Shown here one piece after another: positions 7,451 through 15,469 of a DNA stretch of 37,272 nucleotides; positions within the stretch are counted from its first letter, which is position 1, and each line of letters opens with the position of its first letter. The notes beneath the pieces were generated by a model, which saw only the letters and a program-made list of their open reading frames with translations, ran no database searches and had not been told where the DNA came from. Where the stretch lies: NCBI GenBank assembly GCA_003134655.1, contig PLBY01000089.1, positions 1 to 37,272 of the forward strand. Reading direction: 5' to 3'. Position numbers and translations under genes: made by a program. The stretch comes from Acidobacteriaceae bacterium. GTDB lineage: Bacteria > Acidobacteriota > Terriglobia > Terriglobales > Acidobacteriaceae.

Positions 7451-7486
7451 GTTGTCAACGCTCCAAAAAAGTCCGCTGCAAAACGA

Positions 7487-7810
7487 TTATGAGTTCCTGA
7501 CGAACTCGTATGAGTCGATCACGCAGGCCACGCCGCGGCCTTCTCCACCTTCACCTGTCTCATCGGCGCGCACCACCCGTCCCTTGCACTGGATGGTCAC
7601 ATTCTCCTGACCGCCCGTCATCTCCGGGGGCAGCGTGATTTCAAATTCCACGGGCGAACCAATTTCCATCGAGGAATCGGCGCGAATGTACACTCCGGCC
7701 GCGCTGAGATTCCCGGTTACGCCTTCGGAGTCTCCGCCGGTCTCACCCTTGTGTATCTTGATCGGCAATTCCAGCGGGAACCGTTTTCCGGTCCGTGCTT
7801 CTTCGCCCAC
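7487..7810 (-). CDS. PilZ domain protein, probable c-di-GMP receptor
   Basis: A 107-residue single-domain PilZ protein. The c-di-GMP binding elements are present: RTGKR (RxxxR) near residue 6-10 and NLSAAGVYI ([D/N]xSxxG) near 35. The start is GTG at 7810 because AGGAGG lies 7 nt upstream and the RxxxR motif falls directly at the N terminus; an ATG 21 codons further upstream (7873) has no comparable site. It precedes the LuxR-type gene by 36 nt and likely forms a two-gene operon with it. It is cytosolic. The HD-GYP protein encoded at 11217-13157 may be the enzyme that lowers its ligand level, an inference only. Confidence 0.88.
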   Translation of the reverse strand: MGEEARTGKRFPLELPIKIHKGETGGDSEGVTGNLSAAGVYIRADSSMEIGSPVEFEITLPPEMTGGQENVTIQCKGRVVRADETGEGGEGRGVACVIDSYEFVRNS

Positions 7811-7957
7811 GGTACCTCCTCTAGACTGGCCTGTTGTTTGTTGCTCGTCTGCGAATGAGGCCAAGGTCGTCAAACTAAGCTCCTGGCGGGCGCAGGCCCA
7901 CTTTTATGCTCAGCACGGGTTATATCACGAAAGGCACCCGTGTAAAAGCCTGATAAC

Positions 7958-7971
7958 CCGTTAGTTAACGG
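7958..7971. promoter_or_regulatory. Perfect 14-bp palindrome upstream of the PilZ gene
   Basis: CCGTTAGTTAACGG, two 6-bp arms with a GT spacer, in the gap between the PilZ gene start and the methyltransferase stop. Size and symmetry fit a dimeric regulator site, for instance of the adjacent LuxR-type protein, but no binding evidence exists. Confidence 0.35.
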
Positions 7972-8063
7972 TAGCAACTAGGTTCCCCCCTGGCGGAAGA
8001 CCACGGTTCTGGAGGTAAAAACCTCGAGTGAGCGGGCATTCTAGGATGCCTAAGCGGCGAATT

Positions 8064-8846
8064 CTACTGGTATCGGCGGTCGAAAAAGGGTGGCCAGTCG
8101 CCGCGCCTCGCGGTCGCGATTAGTTCCGTCCCGAATTGGCCGCCTTGATTCACGCCAAATAATCGATGTCGTACTTTACTCTGCTGTAGGATCGGCCATC
8201 GCAAAAGATCGCCCAGGCGCTGTTTGAGCGTGGGCGCGTGGGGGAGGAAGTTGAGAAGCCGAACATCATCGAAGCCGCAAATGTCGAGCAACGACACGAG
8301 ATTGGATCCGGCGAATCCGTACTCGTGGGCGAGGGTCACGTACAAGCTGGAATTCGCGCAGGGCCCCTCCATATTCGGTGTACGCAGGAACAAGGTTCCG
8401 CCGCGTCTCAGAGCCTGATAAAGAGCATCCACCAGCCAAAGCAGCGAGTGTTTGGGCACATGCTCGACGACGTGCGACATGTGGATGAAATCGTACTGCT
8501 CTCTCTTGTCGCTCAGAAACTCTCCAATGTTGTCCCGGATCTCATGCAAGGTGATGCGGTCGGGAGCCCAATCGCGAACGTAGTCTTTATTGGCAATGCC
8601 GAAGTCTGCGCCCGACAGATCGCGATAGTCCAACTTCAGGCACGCCGCGAGAAACCATCCGCTGCCGAATCCGATGTCGAGGATGCGAGCAGCTTTGTCC
8701 TGGGGCAAATAAGGGGCGTATTGATGGGTTGCCTCCCTGACCATCAGGTTCGTTTCGGTCTCACTCCATGTTGGACGCGGCTTTTCCGACGCATGACGCA
8801 GCGCCATGCGCCGATAAACTTCTGCAATGAAAGCATGCGAGTCCAT
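8064..8846 (-). CDS. Class I SAM-dependent methyltransferase
   Basis: A 260-residue methyltransferase of the Methyltransf_11/23 type. The SAM-binding motif I is ILDIGFGSGWFLA near residues 55-67, followed by the acidic motif II region (LSGADFG), motif IV around YDFIHMSHVVEHVP (about 118-131) with the HVxEHV signature of this class, and LRRGGTLFLRTPN near 145-158. The sequence resembles methyltransferases found in surface polysaccharide clusters, but no such cluster is adjacent. ATG at 8846 is preferred; it lies divergent from the HtrA-like gene with a 124-nt shared upstream region. Substrate unknown. Confidence 0.9.
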   Translation of the reverse strand: MDSHAFIAEVYRRMALRHASEKPRPTWSETETNLMVREATHQYAPYLPQDKAARILDIGFGSGWFLAACLKLDYRDLSGADFGIANKDYVRDWAPDRITLHEIRDNIGEFLSDKREQYDFIHMSHVVEHVPKHSLLWLVDALYQALRRGGTLFLRTPNMEGPCANSSLYVTLAHEYGFAGSNLVSLLDICGFDDVRLLNFLPHAPTLKQRLGDLLRWPILQQSKVRHRLFGVNQGGQFGTELIATARRGDWPPFFDRRYQ

Positions 8847-8959
8847 GATCAGTCTTCTGCAACGGGCAGCCCAATAGTAGCAAACCGACGCGTATGATCC
8901 GGGCAGCGGTTCTCAGAGATGGTGGAGTTCTGTCAGAATGCATACTCGAGTGGTTCGAG

Positions 8960-8965
8960 GAGGAT
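8960..8965 (+). promoter_or_regulatory. Shine-Dalgarno that selects a GTG start
   Basis: GAGGAGGA lies 7 nt before GTG 8971 within the upstream extension that begins at ATG 8938. The upstream ATG has no RBS and would add 11 residues before the signal anchor, so GTG is preferred. Confidence 0.65.
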
Positions 8966-8970
8966 TTCCC

Positions 8971-10524
8971 GTGTCATCCATACATCCCCGAAGAAGTGCC
9001 GGTCGCGGGTACGCTGAGACGTCACCTGTGCCTGTCGTGATTGTTTGCATGTTGTTTGTGCTCTCTGGCGTCACGCAACTGGTCCTCGCACAATCCGCCC
9101 CGCAGTCGACGGCGCCAGCAGCCGCCCAGAAAGGGCAGACCGACAAGAACGCGCCCAAGCCCAAGGCCAGCGCCTCTGAAACCCGTGCGGCCGAGAGCAA
9201 CGATACTCTGGAAAAGCTGAACAGCGCCCTGGAAACCTTGGCCGCCAGAGTCTCTCCCGCGGTGGTGCAGATTCTGGTCACAGGATACGGTCCGCTGCGC
9301 GAGGAGGATCGATCCCAGACGGCGTTCATCGTCCGCCAGAAGGCGGTGGGCTCAGGAGTGATCGTCGACTCCAGCGGCTACATCATGACCAACGCCCATG
9401 TGGTGGAGGGCGCACAGCGCATTCGCGTCGCCTTGCCGCTGCCCATGGGCGACTCCGCCGGCCAGGTGCCGATCGGGAAGCGCCGCATTCTGGAAGCGCG
9501 ACTCGTCGGCCAGCACAAAGACACCGACCTCGCGCTCCTCAAAATTGACGAGACCGATTTGCCGACCCTTGCGCTGCTCAGCCAACGGGCGCACGTCGGG
9601 CAACTTGTGTTCGCCATTGGCAGTCCCGAAGGCCTGCAGAATTCGGTCACCATGGGCGTGGTCAGCGCCCTCGCCCGCCAGCCCGATGCCACCAAGCCGC
9701 TCACCTACCTGCAGACCGACGCTCCCATCAATCCCGGCAACAGTGGAGGCCCGCTGGTCGATATGAACGGCGCTGTCGTCGGCATCAACACGTTTATTCT
9801 TTCGCAAGGCGGAGGCAGCGAAGGCCTGGGCTTCGCCATTCCGGCGCGCGTGGTCGATTTCGTCTACCACAGCCTGCGCAAATACGGACACGTGCATAAG
9901 GTCGAAATTGGCGCGGGCGCGCAGGAGATTACGCCTACACTGGCTGAAGGCCTGCACCTTCCACAGCACTGGGGCGTTCTCGTGGACGACGTGACTCCGA
10001 ATGGCCCAGCGGCCGCTGCTGGCCTGAAGGTTCAGGACATTATTCTCAGCGCGGATGACCGTCGAATCGAAACGCTGCCTTCTCTTTCGGCGGCCTTGTA
10101 CCTGCACCGCATCGATCAGGTTGTAAAGCTGGAGATTCTGCGCGGAACCGAAAAGAAAACCCTTTACGTCCCGGCGATCGAGAGCCGCGATCACATGGAC
10201 GAACTCCTCGACGCGGTCAATCCGGAAAACAGTCTGATTCCCCGCCTGGGTGTTCTGGCGATCGACCTCACACCTGAGCTGCGCCCTCGCCTGGGCTCGC
10301 TACGAATTCCGTCGGGAGTCGTCGTGGTGGGACGCGCTGCCGACCTGATCATGCCCGATACCGGCCTGCAGGCCGGCGACATTATTCACCAACTCAACAC
10401 CACGCCCATCGATTCCATGGACACACTCCGCACGGTGGTGGGAGCGTTGAAGACCGGCGACGCAGTTGTGCTGCAAGTCGAGCGCGATGGCGGGTTGCAG
10501 TATGTGAGCTTTGAGATGGAGTGA
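8971..10524 (+). CDS. HtrA/DegP-like serine protease with two PDZ domains
   Basis: Secreted or periplasmic trypsin-fold protease of the HtrA family, 517 residues. Residues 20-42 form a signal peptide or anchor, followed by a low-complexity Ala/Lys/Pro linker. The protease domain spans about 85-310 with catalytic His143 (TNAHVVEG), Asp186 (DTDLALLKI) and Ser258 (NPGNSGGPL). Two PDZ domains follow, about 320-410 (GVLVDDVTPNGPAAAAGLKVQDII) and 425-517 (GVVVVGRAADLIMPDTGLQAGDII). Known HtrA proteins degrade or refold misfolded envelope proteins, with PDZ domains sensing C termini. It stands alone, divergent from the methyltransferase gene. A GC-rich hairpin at 10547 lies between it and the convergent acetyltransferase gene. 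Confidence 0.93.
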   Translation: MSSIHPRRSAGRGYAETSPVPVVIVCMLFVLSGVTQLVLAQSAPQSTAPAAAQKGQTDKNAPKPKASASETRAAESNDTLEKLNSALETLAARVSPAVVQILVTGYGPLREEDRSQTAFIVRQKAVGSGVIVDSSGYIMTNAHVVEGAQRIRVALPLPMGDSAGQVPIGKRRILEARLVGQHKDTDLALLKIDETDLPTLALLSQRAHVGQLVFAIGSPEGLQNSVTMGVVSALARQPDATKPLTYLQTDAPINPGNSGGPLVDMNGAVVGINTFILSQGGGSEGLGFAIPARVVDFVYHSLRKYGHVHKVEIGAGAQEITPTLAEGLHLPQHWGVLVDDVTPNGPAAAAGLKVQDIILSADDRRIETLPSLSAALYLHRIDQVVKLEILRGTEKKTLYVPAIESRDHMDELLDAVNPENSLIPRLGVLAIDLTPELRPRLGSLRIPSGVVVVGRAADLIMPDTGLQAGDIIHQLNTTPIDSMDTLRTVVGALKTGDAVVLQVERDGGLQYVSFEME

Positions 10525-10546
10525 TGATGGTATGAAAGAGTATGTG

Positions 10547-10568
10547 GCGCGGGCGCCCCCGCCCGCGC
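10547..10568. terminator. Perfect 9-bp hairpin between convergent genes
   Basis: GCGCGGGCG-CCCC-CGCCCGCGC lies 22 nt after the protease stop and 28 nt from the acetyltransferase stop. There is no T-run on either side, so it is either a bidirectional structure limiting read-through or another extragenic palindrome. Confidence 0.5.
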
Positions 10569-10595
10569 AGCCCGGAGAGCGGCATAACGCTAGTC

Positions 10596-11177
10596 TCAGA
10601 GAGAGTGTTTGGATTTGAAGGAGAATAGGTTCCAGCATTCCCCATTCTTTTCGACACGAACAGGATGGACCAACTCGCCCACATATTCGGAGATCGCGTG
10701 CGTCCAAAAATGTTCCGCCGAAACATTCGCCTGCATTACGCGAACTTCCCAATTCCCCGGAAAGCGTCTCCAAACTTCATGGGCGATCTGAGTTCCAATT
10801 CCATGCCTACGATATGCACGCAGAACAAAGAACTCGGCCATATCCCACGCGCTTTCATCGCCAGATAGTGCTGAACCCCTTTTCAGCAAAGCCAGCCCCG
10901 CCAAACTGCCGTCCACGCGCACAAGAAATGCTTGCCGGCCAGGCTCGCTCCAATAAAGCGGAAGGCTCTCGTAGCCGAACCTCCCGTCCGCCCCGATCTT
11001 TACTTTCAGGAACTCGCTGAAATCGTGCACGTACAACTCAAGTAGGTTGGCGAGAATCGTCGCATGCTCCGATGCAGCCGGTACGATCTCGACATGCTCA
11101 ACTGGCCTCTTTGCTTCTTCGGTCATAGGAAAGGGCGATTGGGCACGAGTATATGCCTTGTGCCGCGAGAGGATCAT
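10596..11177 (-). CDS. GNAT-family N-acetyltransferase
   Basis: A 193-residue GCN5-related acetyltransferase. The acetyl-CoA binding motif A is FFVLRAYRRHGIGTQIAHEVW (Q/RxxGxG/A as RRHGIG, about residues 113-133), followed by WEVRVMQANVSAEHFWTHAI, in which the Asn is conserved. It resembles the predicted acetyltransferase group with an N-terminal LxxLxxLYxHDF pattern. Neither possible start has a clear RBS: ATG 11177, or ATG 11126 (MTEEAKRP), which begins nearer the domain; the shorter form may be correct. It is encoded 39 nt after the HD-GYP gene and on the same strand, so it may be transcribed with it. Substrate unknown. Confidence 0.85.
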   Translation of the reverse strand: MILSRHKAYTRAQSPFPMTEEAKRPVEHVEIVPAASEHATILANLLELYVHDFSEFLKVKIGADGRFGYESLPLYWSEPGRQAFLVRVDGSLAGLALLKRGSALSGDESAWDMAEFFVLRAYRRHGIGTQIAHEVWRRFPGNWEVRVMQANVSAEHFWTHAISEYVGELVHPVRVEKNGECWNLFSFKSKHSL

Positions 11178-11216
11178 TGCACTGTTAGGGTGGAGGCGAA
11201 GATCTTACCCGTCGGT

Positions 11217-13157
11217 TTAGATCGATCCCGCGCCGATTGCCGCAGCCTTAGGCTTGTCAGCGTTCTCGATCACAAAGCCCAGCCCCGATCCGATCGCCTC
11301 CACTACGCGAAGGTCATCCGCGGTGAATGCATCCTGCCCTGCTCGATAAAGAGCCAGCACGGCTGCCATCCCGGAGGTTCCCTCGAGAGGCACGGCCAGC
11401 GCCGATCGCAGCGTGCTGTACTTCGTGGGATCGTTCAAATAGCCCGGCTCGACCGACGGATTGCCGTTCAAGATCGGCTTATGGTTTTGCGCGACCCATC
11501 CCGAGAGCCCTTCGCCTTCAGGAATTCTCAGGGAAGAGAACAGCCGGAAATTGTCCCCGCTCACGAACTCGGGCGCGAGCACTCCGTTCTTCAGCACATA
11601 CACGGCCATGGAGTCGTGCGGCACCAGGTGTCTTAGCCGCACCGTGAGCAGAGAGAGAACATCTTCGGTGCGCAAAGAAGCGCCCGACTTCCGGTTGAGT
11701 TCGATAATCTCCTGACCTTGCTGGCGAGCTGCAGAAATCTGTGCGCTGAAATCCGCGGCGTGTCCTGGCGTTGGAATCGCTGGCTCGGCCGACTCCGCGA
11801 ATCCCGCCGCCGGTGCCAGTCCTCGCTCAACCTTAATATCCGTCGACAATTTTGGCGGAGCCTGCAGCGGTTCCTCGTTCGCCATCTTCTCCAGTTCGAT
11901 GTAGCGCCGCTGTAGAATCGACACCACCTTCGGGTCAAACGCCTTCCCTGAATCCTGCACAACCTTGGCCATCGCCTCATTCAGCGGCAGAGCCTTGCGG
12001 TATTGCCGGTCCGACGCCAGCGCGTCGAGGCAATCGACCGCCGCGAGAATGCGGGCGCCAATCGGAATTTCCTCGCCCGCCAATCCATTGGGATATCCGC
12101 TGCCATCCCATTTTTCGTGATGCGCGCGAACAATCGGCACCACCGGATAGGGAAAGTGCACCTGCTCCAGAATCTCCGCCCCAACAATGGGATGGATCTT
12201 CATCTTCTCGAATTCTTCGGGCGTCAGTTTCCCCGGCTTCGAAATGATGTGCTCCGGCACCGCCAGCTTCCCGATGTCGTGCAGCACCGATGCCGCTCTC
12301 AGCGCCTCAGTTTCGTCCTCACTCAACCCCAATTCCTTCGCCAGTGCCATGGCATACACCCGCACACGCTGCAGGTGCTCGCCAGTGGTTTCGTCTTTTG
12401 CCTCAATGGCCAAGGCGAGCGTTTCGATCGTCCGCAGGTGGAGACTCGAGACTTGCTGGGCGTGCTTCTTCTCGGTCTCCAGCTTGCCGAGATAGAGACG
12501 ATAGGAACGGTACATCAGGTAGATCGGCGGCAGAATCAGCAGCGACGACTGCCATCCGATGTGTCCGTTCAGAAAATGAACCAGGCCCGCGAGGGCCGCT
12601 CCGACCATGTAGTACGGGAACAACCAGAGATGCGACTCGCCCCACACGCTTGCGATGGGCTTATCTTCTGTCAGTCCGATGATGGTCGACGTTGCTGCCG
12701 TATTACAGCCGAAGTGCGTGATGGCAGCGACGAGAAGCGCGAGTGGTCCAGGCGCGTGCAAGACATAAACGACGACCAGTTTGTACGCGCCGTATGCGAC
12801 TGCGCTTGAAACCGTGACCTGCGACAGGTTGAATACTAACTGGACCACTTTCACCCGACGCACTGGCTTCCAATAAAACTGCGCCAGGGTGCTGGCGAGC
12901 CCGATCACCAGCGTCTCAGGCAAACTCAGTTCCAGGATTCCCAGCAGGGTGAACAGAAAGTTCACCGAGAGCGTTCCTTCAATGCCCGGCAGGCTCACCT
13001 TGAGCGACGACGCCAGCGCTGCCGCGATCAGATAACAAGTGAACTTGACGGGATCGCTCGACTGCCAGTGAGAGAACGCTAGCGCGAGGCAAACGGCTCC
13101 CGCCATAGCCATGCTGGCGATGAACATCCGAGCGCCAATGGAGCGAACCCAAGACAT
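11217..13157 (-). CDS. Membrane HD-GYP domain phosphodiesterase with C-terminal GAF domain
   Basis: A 646-residue protein likely to hydrolyse cyclic di-GMP. Residues 1-215 contain about six or seven hydrophobic membrane segments, an input domain I do not assign to a named family. The HD-GYP domain covers about 235-420 with HD at 293-294 (VLHDIGKL), His322 and His346-His347 (HHEKW), GYP at 354-356 (DGSGYPNGL) and Asp375 (AAVDCLDAL), so the metal ligands and the GYP signature are complete. A charged linker leads to a GAF domain about 485-640 (DVLSLLTVRL, GEGLSGWVA, SALAVPL). The reversed order, with GAF after HD-GYP, is less common. The start ATG at 13157 precedes a hydrophobic N terminus. The gene has its own upstream gap of 321 nt, shared with the divergent subtilase. 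Confidence 0.92.
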   Translation of the reverse strand: MSWVRSIGARMFIASMAMAGAVCLALAFSHWQSSDPVKFTCYLIAAALASSLKVSLPGIEGTLSVNFLFTLLGILELSLPETLVIGLASTLAQFYWKPVRRVKVVQLVFNLSQVTVSSAVAYGAYKLVVVYVLHAPGPLALLVAAITHFGCNTAATSTIIGLTEDKPIASVWGESHLWLFPYYMVGAALAGLVHFLNGHIGWQSSLLILPPIYLMYRSYRLYLGKLETEKKHAQQVSSLHLRTIETLALAIEAKDETTGEHLQRVRVYAMALAKELGLSEDETEALRAASVLHDIGKLAVPEHIISKPGKLTPEEFEKMKIHPIVGAEILEQVHFPYPVVPIVRAHHEKWDGSGYPNGLAGEEIPIGARILAAVDCLDALASDRQYRKALPLNEAMAKVVQDSGKAFDPKVVSILQRRYIELEKMANEEPLQAPPKLSTDIKVERGLAPAAGFAESAEPAIPTPGHAADFSAQISAARQQGQEIIELNRKSGASLRTEDVLSLLTVRLRHLVPHDSMAVYVLKNGVLAPEFVSGDNFRLFSSLRIPEGEGLSGWVAQNHKPILNGNPSVEPGYLNDPTKYSTLRSALAVPLEGTSGMAAVLALYRAGQDAFTADDLRVVEAIGSGLGFVIENADKPKAAAIGAGSI

Positions 13158-13478
13158 GATAAGTGCTTAAATTTTCAACGAACTGCGGGTGCCTGTCCGC
13201 CCAAAACGACCTCGTCTGATTACCATGGTTTTCTCTAGACAAATCAGTCACTTACCGCCTAGTGCGGCAATGCGGCAATGCCGCAAGTCCCATATCAGGC
13301 GAGACAACTTGTCCCCTGCCCGGGGCGTGGGACAAAGTGCCCGTTGTATTTCACAATAACCCCCGCAAGTCATTGATAAATAAAGGTCATGTCGGCTCCG
13401 TTTGGGCACCCAACTGCACATATATACAGGTCACTTGGGGCATCGTTACGCGCCTGTGGGCGTCTTTTAGTGGGGGAT
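13158..13478. other. Divergent intergenic region with inverted repeats
   Basis: A 321-nt gap between the HD-GYP gene and the subtilase gene. It contains GCGGCA-A-TGCCGC at about 13272-13284, a bulged stem ACTTGTCCC / GGGACAAAGT at 13307-13338 with a GC-rich loop, and GTTTGGG-CA-CCCAAC at 13399-13413, besides a CCGCAAGTC fragment like that at 3706. These may be regulatory, but no promoter boxes are clear. Confidence 0.5.
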
Positions 13479-15233
13479 ATGAAAAAATTAGTGCTTCTAC
13501 TCTTGATCGTCGCGCTGCCGCTGGCGCATGCCGACGACTCCAAACTATCGCCTGAGCTACGTGGCAATCACTCGACTCAGCAGATACAAGTGATCGTGCA
13601 GTATGCGCCGGGCACGCAGGTGAACTGCAGCGGTCTGCTCGGCCTGGTAGGCTGCCTGGTCAATGACGTTTTGAAACTTGGCGGCACGATCCTGGGACAG
13701 TTGCCCCTGATCAACGGTGTGGTTGCGTTGCTTGACGGCAACGGCATCCAGAACCTCTCGAACCAGTCCAACGTCGTGTACATCAGCGTGGACCGCCCGT
13801 TGACGCCCTCACTCAACAATGCCGCCGCCGCGGTGAACGCACAGTACGCGTGGCAATCGAACTATACCGGTGCCGGCATTGGCGTGGCGCTCATCGACAG
13901 CGGTGTCAGCAATCACGCGGATCTGTATCAAGGTATTCTTCCGTTCTCGCGCGTTGTATATCAGCAGTCGTTTGTGCCGGGAAACTCGAGCCCCAGTGAC
14001 CAGTACGGGCACGGCACTCACGTCGCTGGGCTCATCGCCGGAGACGGTCTCAGTTCCACCGGTCCGTTCTACAACAAGACCTTCAAGGGGATTGCGCCGG
14101 GCGCGAACATCGTCAACCTGCGAGTCCTGGATGCGAATGGGGCTTCCACCGACAGCGTGGTCATCGCGGCCATCAACCAGGCGATTTCCCTGAAATCGCG
14201 CTACAACATTCGCGTGATCAATCTCTCGCTCGGACGCGCTGTGTATGAGACGTACAAACTGGATCCGCTATGTCAGGCAGTTGAGAAGGCCTGGCGCAGT
14301 GGAATCGTTGTGGTCGTAGCTGCGGGCAACAATGGCCGCAATCAGGCGACCGATGGCTACGCTACCATCACCTCGCCCGGCAACGATCCGTACGTTATCA
14401 CCGTGGGCGCGATGAAGCCGATGGGCACGCCCACCCGCACCGACGATTTGATCGCCAGCTACAGTTCCAAGGGGCCGACCGCGATCGATGCAGTTGCCAA
14501 GCCTGACATTGTCGCGCCCGGCAACTTGCTGATTTCGCTCGAGGCTCCGGGTTCGACGCTCTATAACCAACTTCCTGGCGACCGGGTACCGTACAACTAC
14601 TACGTGAATGGGGGGAACACAGCGCCATCGTCCAGTTACTTCACGTTGAGCGGTACCAGCATGGCGACCGGCGTGGTGAGCGGAGCCGTCGCGGATCTGT
14701 TGCAGAAGAGCCCGCGGCTCACTCCTGATCAGGTGAAGGCCCGGTTGATGAAAACTGCTTATAAGGCTTTCCCGACGTCCAGCAGCACAACCGACCCGAC
14801 CACGGGAATTACCTACACCGATCAGTACGACGTCTTCACCGTTGGCGCCGGCTACCTCGATGTTGAGGAAGCCCTGGAGAGTAACGACGTGGCTAGCGGG
14901 ACTGCCATGTCTCCGATAGCTACCTACGACCCGAACTCCGGCAACGTCTACCTCAGCGATGATTCGACCGCCGTCTGGAACGCATCATCGACCTGGTCGA
15001 ACTCAGCTGTGTGGGGAAGTAATCAGTTTGTCGGTGTCAATCAAGGGTCAAACGTATCGGGCAGCAACGTCCTTTGGGGCAGCAATGTGCTCTGGGGCTC
15101 CAACGTGTTGTGGGGTTCCAACGTCCTGTGGGGCTCTAACGTTTTGTGGGGTAGCAACGTCCTCTGGGGAAGCAACGTATTGTGGGGCAGCAATGTCCTC
15201 TGGGGCAGCAACGTTGCCGCCGGCGAACAATAA
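13479..15233 (+). CDS. Secreted subtilisin-like serine protease with WGSNVL repeat tail
   Basis: A 584-residue S8 peptidase exported by a clear signal peptide (MKK, Leu/Val core, AHA cleavage region). Residues 20-110 look like an inhibitor I9-like prodomain. The catalytic domain has Asp140 (ALIDSGVSNH), His178 (YGHGTHVAG), the oxyanion region VVAAGNNG near 285 and Ser394 (LSGTSMATGVVSG). After residue 470 follow about 60 residues of Ser/Asn/Trp-rich sequence and then eight hexapeptide repeats GSNVLW (about 530-578) and the end GSNVAAGEQ. The repeat codons vary synonymously, so the protein pattern is under selection. The start is the Met after GGGGGAT, not the upstream frame extension at 13389. 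Role: extracellular or wall-bound proteolysis; the tail may bind a surface or carbohydrate. A terminator follows. Confidence 0.93.
   Translation: MKKLVLLLLIVALPLAHADDSKLSPELRGNHSTQQIQVIVQYAPGTQVNCSGLLGLVGCLVNDVLKLGGTILGQLPLINGVVALLDGNGIQNLSNQSNVVYISVDRPLTPSLNNAAAAVNAQYAWQSNYTGAGIGVALIDSGVSNHADLYQGILPFSRVVYQQSFVPGNSSPSDQYGHGTHVAGLIAGDGLSSTGPFYNKTFKGIAPGANIVNLRVLDANGASTDSVVIAAINQAISLKSRYNIRVINLSLGRAVYETYKLDPLCQAVEKAWRSGIVVVVAAGNNGRNQATDGYATITSPGNDPYVITVGAMKPMGTPTRTDDLIASYSSKGPTAIDAVAKPDIVAPGNLLISLEAPGSTLYNQLPGDRVPYNYYVNGGNTAPSSSYFTLSGTSMATGVVSGAVADLLQKSPRLTPDQVKARLMKTAYKAFPTSSSTTDPTTGITYTDQYDVFTVGAGYLDVEEALESNDVASGTAMSPIATYDPNSGNVYLSDDSTAVWNASSTWSNSAVWGSNQFVGVNQGSNVSGSNVLWGSNVLWGSNVLWGSNVLWGSNVLWGSNVLWGSNVLWGSNVLWGSNVAAGEQ
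15063..15224 (+). repeat. 18-bp tandem repeat encoding GSNVLW
   Basis: Eight full units with consensus GG(C/T)(A/T)(G/C)CAA(C/T)GT(C/G)(C/T)T(C/G)TGG and a ninth partial unit. Third-codon positions differ freely between units (AGC/TCC/TCT for Ser, CTC/TTG/CTT/TTG for Leu) while the residues do not. Confidence 0.9.
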
Positions 15234-15250
15234 GACCTGGCCGAAGAAAC

Positions 15251-15281
15251 AAAAGGGCCGCGATGTACTCGCGGCCCTTTT
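15251..15281 (+). terminator. Rho-independent terminator of the subtilase gene
   Basis: AAAAGGGCCGCGA-TGTAC-TCGCGGCCCTTTT, a 13-bp perfect stem ending in TTTT, located 18 nt after the stop. The A-run on the left makes it potentially active for transcripts coming from the opposite side. Confidence 0.85.
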
Positions 15282-15305
15282 GCATTTGTGCGATGCACAT
15301 GTGGA

Positions 15306-15324
15306 GACGGCCGCCTCGGCCGTC
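15306..15324. repeat. Extragenic palindrome of the GGAC-CG-AAG family, copy 1
   Basis: GACGGCCG-CCT-CGGCCGTC. Read on the minus strand it is GGACGGCCGAGGCGGCCGTC followed by TCCACAT, matching the copies at 28452 and 30938 in design and in the ACAT right flank. Confidence 0.7.
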
Positions 15325-15390
15325 CAGCTAGAGTTCAAACGCGGTTAAGCAGCGGCCAAAACATGGCATCGCAGACGGGATTAGAGAGTG

Positions 15391-15461
15391 GAAGAGCGGC
15401 GCTTCAGCGCCGCGTAAGTTACGCCAAACACTGCGGGCTTCAGCCCCAGCGGTCGCTCTTC
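15391..15461. repeat. Three-way-junction repeat with two inner hairpins
   Basis: Outer arms GAAGAGCG (15391-15398) and CGCTCTTC (15454-15461) enclose two hairpins, GCGGCGC-TTCA-GCGCCGC and GGGC-TTCA-GCCC, both with TTCA loops. The element ends 8 nt before the stop of the deiodinase-like gene on the opposite strand. Confidence 0.7.
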
Positions 15462-15469
15462 CCCAAGGC

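Noticed and set aside
8012..8025. GAGGT-AAAA-ACCTC hairpin after the methyltransferase gene
   Set aside because: Only a 5-bp stem without a clean T-run; too weak to call as a terminator.
13421..13478. Possible c-di-GMP riboswitch before the subtilase
   Set aside because: The GGGCG- and CTGTGGG-like pieces do not form the two-helix GEMM core with its conserved loop bases.
15063..15224. Possible CRISPR-like array
   Set aside because: The 18-bp units are head to tail without spacers and encode a hexapeptide in frame, so it is a coding repeat.
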